From assembly GCA_018712985.1 (NCBI GenBank), contig DVGA01000101.1, forward strand, positions 1 to 43,189: DNA of 43,189 nucleotides, in the 5' to 3' direction. Source of the stretch: Candidatus Scatomorpha intestinavium. Its GTDB lineage: Bacteria; Bacillota; Clostridia; Oscillospirales; Oscillospiraceae. Below the pieces are notes generated by a model, which saw only the letters and a list, made by a program, of their open reading frames with translations, searched no databases and was not told where the DNA came from. This document shows positions 43,078-43,189 of the stretch, piece after piece. Position 1 is the first letter of the stretch. Each line of letters begins with the position of its first letter. A program made the translations under genes and the position numbers.

Positions 43078-43153
43078 GCTGGTATAGCTCAGTCGGTAGA
43101 GCAGCTGATTTGTAATCAGCAGGTCGGGGGTTCGAGTCCGTCTACCAGCTCCA
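43078..43153 (+). tRNA. tRNA-Thr (anticodon UGU)
   Basis: Full cloverleaf: acceptor GCTGGTA/TACCAGC, D-arm GCTC/GAGC, anticodon stem GCTGA/TCAGC with loop TTTGTAA (anticodon TGT), T-arm with TTCGAGT, discriminator T73 and encoded CCA. The last 36 bases of the window show nothing further; more tRNAs could follow outside. Confidence 0.97.
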
Positions 43154-43189
43154 CCGATTGGCCCAAGTAAATATGGGGGTGTTCCCGAG

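Overview
The window is GC-rich DNA of a low-copy-repeat, gene-dense chromosome. It most resembles a strictly anaerobic, amino-acid-fermenting Firmicute of the Clostridia, probably an Oscillospirales-type gut bacterium. The reasons are a V/A-type ATPase, an LTA-synthase-like enzyme (Gram-positive envelope), ferredoxin-dependent 2-oxoacid oxidoreductase, alpha2-type glycyl-tRNA synthetase, NADP-type glutamate dehydrogenase, Clostridia-like CoaX and c-ring subunits, and steady use of ATA and AGG codons despite high GC. The taxonomic call is inference; no rRNA is present.

Layout. 1-9116 (minus strand): a complete nine-gene V/A-ATPase operon, in transcription order H/G-C-I-K-F-E-A-B-D, followed by a cut-off methionine-rich lipoprotein gene. 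9260-11832 (plus): apgM-ispE, a tiny YtxH-like gene and tRNA-Arg(ACG), then about 360 bp of non-coding DNA with short direct repeats. 12190-18648 (plus): a tightly overlapped operon for a peptide/nickel-type ABC importer (two ATPases, lipoprotein, two permeases) that runs straight into an FmdE-family zinc-ribbon protein and a TPR protein. 18706-24727 (minus): flavodoxin; then glyS-ltaS-like-nadE, in which the NAD synthase has lost its glutaminase catalytic residues. 24900-29162 (plus): M29 aminopeptidase, a membrane protein with three leucine-rich modules, and the ribosome hibernation factor. 29163-30750: two small genes (TfoX-like, GNAT) embedded in several related GC-rich palindromic repeats that also encode their C-terminal tails. 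30754-31671 (minus): an XRE regulator carrying five tandem 29-residue repeats.

31909-39114 (minus): a catabolic cluster made of an MFS transporter, a four-subunit 2-oxoacid:ferredoxin oxidoreductase, a CoA-transferase, a ketopantoate-reductase-like dehydrogenase and a GntR/FCD regulator. Together these could import a hydroxy- or oxo-acid, oxidise it to an acyl-CoA with reduced ferredoxin, and exchange the CoA. 39225-41311 (minus): ECF S component, divergent type III pantothenate kinase and a small formate/nitrite-family channel. 41503-42849 (minus): gdhA, facing a well-formed promoter and tRNA-Thr(UGU) at the right edge.

The most interesting points are the protein-coding palindromic repeats, the pseudo-glutaminase NAD synthase, the GntR-linked oxoacid operon of unknown substrate, and the ABC-FmdE-TPR operon. 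No CRISPR array, prophage, transposase or rRNA was seen.
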